Shown here piece by piece: positions 61,000-64,000 of a stretch of DNA of 64,000 nt (positions within the stretch are counted from its first letter, which is position 1; every line of letters starts with the position of its first letter). The notes beneath the pieces were generated by a model. That model was given only the letters and a program-made list of their open reading frames with translations. It did no database searches and was not told the origin of the DNA. Position numbers and translations under genes: made by a program. This stretch comes from Amaranthus tricolor (lineage: Eukaryota > Streptophyta > Magnoliopsida > Caryophyllales > Amaranthaceae), in the NCBI RefSeq assembly GCF_026212465.1, contig NC_080059.1, positions 12,019,329 through 12,083,328 on the forward strand. Direction: 5' to 3'.

Positions 61000-62431
61000 T
61001 GTTTTAATAGTGCACTTATTGAATTAAATTAGGTCTTACTATTTGTTTGTTGGTTGCCAATTGTAAATTTTGTAGGAAATATTAATATTCTTGATACATT
61101 TGTAAATAAAGAAACAAATAAGTAGAAATATTTTACCCTAGAATACAACAATGTAAATATAGTAACAAATCAACTTTATAATCCTCACTTGTACATCAGT
61201 TTAATTATTTAAAAAATAAAGGAAAATAAGACTCTAATTCTCCACCAAAATCTGTTTCACAACATTTTTTTTTCATGATATTATAGCGAAAATGATTTCT
61301 GTGAAAATTTTTCTTTCTCGCTTCATGGAGAAAACTTTACTTCTGAAAATCAAACAGAACCAGTTGTTGTAATAAAACACCATTAAACCAATCATTTGGC
61401 CGTAAAACTATACAACTGCAATCATGCAAAATGGTGTCGCTTGATGCACCTTGCCATCCCTCAACCACATTATTGCCTTGCACCTATCAACTGAAATCCC
61501 TATAATTAGGTCTAATTTATAAGCACATTTTAAACGAAAAACTTAAATCAAGCCCTAATCATAGGAGCGTTACCGCTATATTTATTTCTAAGAATTAAAT
61601 GTAAGGCTAAACAACAATAAAATAATTATATATAATTTAACAACTAAACAATTCTTACAATTGAAAGTGAAATTTTAAACTGAGACATGACTACTAATAA
61701 AACAAATTTTCTAGGTAAATCTCACTCCTCGTTCCCAAGCAGTCATTAACCTGCAAAAATAAGAATGCAAGAAAAACAAGGGTAAAACTCCCAAAATCTG
61801 AAAATTGAATAATTCCAACTCCATCCCGTAAAATAAATTAGTAATAAAATATAATTGAGTTGAAAATCAAGTACATAATATAATATCACATAAATCAATT
61901 AATTACTTTGATATTTAATAATAACAAACACGTAATTTGATTTTTAATATTTAAGGGAATGAGAACGTCAGTAAGCCGAGATTTTACCCTTATACCTACT
62001 TAATTAAGAGGTCGTCACTTTGGCAAAGTAGAAATCCATAGGTAAAGACTAGTATATAGAGGAGATTTTTAAAGGACAAAATCTTAAAGAATTTGGATTA
62101 AAAAATGTAAAATTATGGCTCTATATCTAAGCCCATAGCCATGCAACATGATAATAAGGGAGAGATTTGACTTCTTTTCCAACTTATTGTCAATATCAAA
62201 GTAATTAATTGATTTAGGTAATTAGGATTAGTTTAGGCGTAAAATAAGCTTAAAAAATTTAATTAAAGGTAATAATAAAAATTTACTAGCTTAAAAGAGT
62301 TTAAATAAAAGGGTTAAAGTCGTTAAAAAAATCGTTAATGAAATTAGTTAAGAAATAAGAATTTTAAACAAAAAGTTTTACTAGACCGTAAACTAAGTAA
62401 ATGATTTTGAAAAATTCGTAATATAAAATAA
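61000..62431. other. Intergenic, no gene
   Basis: AT-rich, with no ORF above background and no recognised repeat. The segment 61900-62110 has a small inverted motif around TTAATTACTTTGATATT, matched in reverse near 62190-62210. Confidence 0.45.
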
Positions 62432-63206
62432 GAGAAATTTTATATGGTAGCATCGAACTTTCATGAAACGCCAATAGTAGCACTTTTGTAAGATTTTTCC
62501 ACATGGTAGCACCTAGTTTATGCCTAATCTAACTGCTGTAAAATTTTTCGTTAAATTCTTGTCAATTTTCGTTTAATTCACCATTTTTACGTTTCTACCC
62601 TTATTAAGCGTTGGTTGTTGCCTTTATAATTTGCCTTAAACTATTTTATACTCTCAAATGTTTAATTTACCATTTTGATGTTTAATTCACCATTTAATTC
62701 ATTAAAGCTCTTAAATGTTGTAACAATTTTGTTTTCATTCAAATTGTTGTCTTTATAATTTACCCTAGTTAAGTACATATGTATTAGTGCTTAAATGCAT
62801 CTTTTGAACTTTATAATACTTGTTAAGTACATTAAGTGAACATTATGGCTTATGTAATAGTGCTTAAGGCACCTTTTATCAAAACTGGCAACAATTTGAA
62901 TGAAAACAAAATTGTTACAACATTTGAGAGCGTTGATAAATTAAACGATGAATTAAACATCAAAATGGTAAATTAAACATTTGAGAGCATAAAAATAGTT
63001 TAGGTTAAATTATAAAGACAACAACCAACACTTAATAAGAGTAGAAACGTCGAAATGATGAATTAAACGGAAATTGACAAAATTTAATGGAAAATGCTAT
63101 GACAGTTAGATAAGGCATAAACTAGATGCTACCATGTTGAAAAATCTCACAAAAGTGTTACCATTGGTGTTTCATGAAAGTTCAATGCTACCATGTGAAA
63201 TTTTTC
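62432..63206. mobile_element. Mutator-type foldback element, 775 bp, perfect 9 bp target duplication
   Basis: Flanked by ATAAAATAA at 62423-62431 and 63207-63215. Arms start GAGAAATTTTATATGGTAGC and, inverted, GAAAAATTTCACATGGTAGC, and match over more than 200 bases (GAACTTTCATGAAAC, ATGCCT(A/T)ATCTAACTG, TTTAATTCACC). The middle (62760-62880) is unpaired. A 9 bp duplication with long GAAATTT arms fits the Mutator superfamily. No transposase. Confidence 0.85.
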
Positions 63207-63215
63207 ATAAAATAA

Positions 63216-63924
63216 TAACTAAAGTTTTTGTGTTAAAAAAAACAATTAAAATAAGAGTTTAAAATTTCAATTCTAAGATAGTTTAAGGAATCGAGAAAGG
63301 ATTAGAAATTAAACGGAACAGAGGTTAATAAATGAGTTTTTAGGAAAATGAATTGAAATTTAAGAATAGTAATGAAACATTAAGGTTATGATTTTTGCAT
63401 CTTTTACAAAATTTTATGTGGAAAATAAGATTATTGAAGTAAAACAAGAATGACCATCAAATTTCTCAAAAGATTTACCCACCAAGATTACACTAAATTT
63501 TCATTAATATTTTGAATATTTAATACCGACAACCAAACAGACTGTGTGTTAAGTACGAAAGTAAAAATTGTGAAAAATCAAAATCAAAATTGGCATCACT
63601 CTCCATCTTACATGTTTTGCAACATCAGTATTTGTTTAGTTTATCCCATAAGGCTTGCTATTAATATAGGCTATAATTTGGAACTCAGGATTATGAATGA
63701 TCTACAATCAAAATCAACCAAACAATCAATCAATAAATACTTAAAAAAATTATCTATGTAAAAGAAATCAATTGATTAAATTATATATGTACACTTACTA
63801 TAAATGGTAATAATTAGAAGTATATCATATGAATTTGTCTGTTACTTACATACTTAGATCAAATTTCATGTCATCAAGATGTTCTTTAAATTTGAATTTT
63901 CCATAAAATAAATAATTAAAATAA
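63216..63924. other. Intergenic, no gene
   Basis: AT-rich; one short plus-strand frame near 63546-63761 has no recognisable product. Confidence 0.45.
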
Positions 63925-64000
63925 AGGTGATTTACAAACTACAATCTTTAAGTTATGGGTTTATAAAACTACAACCTTTATTTTTTTTTCCGAATTACAA
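63925..64000. mobile_element. Left end of a further foldback element, cut by the window edge
   Basis: ATTTACAAACTACAATCTTTAAG, here split as ATTTACAAACTACAATC and TTTAAG, then TACAACCTTTATTTTT and CCGAATTACAA follow the same order of words as the left arm of the element at 59883 (GCGATTTACAGTCTCAAAG, TTTTGCGAATTACAACC). Confidence 0.5.

Overview
The window is nuclear DNA of a flowering plant, almost certainly a eudicot. The evidence is AT-rich intergenic sequence, spliced genes with GT-AG introns, plant-type gene families (LPEAT1-like acyltransferase, 20S proteasome PAF, plant leishmanolysin-like protease, REM-type B3 protein) and many plant transposon remnants. The style of the small repeats (termini of the GAGACGGTCTC type, interiors with TGATCA-containing minisatellites) suggests Caryophyllales to me; that is inference from memory, not proof.

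Layout. (1) 1-1091: first coding exon of an LPEAT1-like lysophospholipid acyltransferase, minus strand, running off the left edge. (2) 1988-6420: repeats, including a long Gypsy-type LTR-like block (2520 to about 5078) holding a (TA)n microsatellite. (3) 6421-19866: a tandem direct duplication of about 5 kb blocks, each holding one complete two-exon gene for proteasome subunit alpha type-1 (PAF) on the minus strand. The 3.3 kb spacer contains nested MITEs. (4) 20175-20795: 3' end of a LINE. (5) 21832-36254: a 17-exon gene on the minus strand for an 862-residue leishmanolysin-like (M8) metalloprotease; its introns hold several small transposons. (6) 36255-46984: a gene desert with two inverted copies of one LTR-like family, several MITEs and a 735 bp hAT element with a perfect 8 bp target duplication. 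(7) 46985-54465: a seven-exon gene on the plus strand for a 637-residue protein with three B3 domains; its last coding intron carries a dead Copia fragment. (8) 54466-64000: no further gene; a solo LTR nested in a LINE, a hAT MITE nested in the same LINE, two long foldback elements and the start of a further related one at the right edge.

The genes do not form a pathway. They are ordinary housekeeping or regulatory loci: membrane lipid remodelling, proteasome core, secreted or endomembrane protease, transcription factor. All exon joins given here were derived by eye from splice sites, reading phase and family resemblance. I found no convincing undescribed gene system. The most informative structures are the proteasome tandem duplication, whose paralogous introns date transposon insertions, and the transposons that can be delimited exactly from their target-site duplications.
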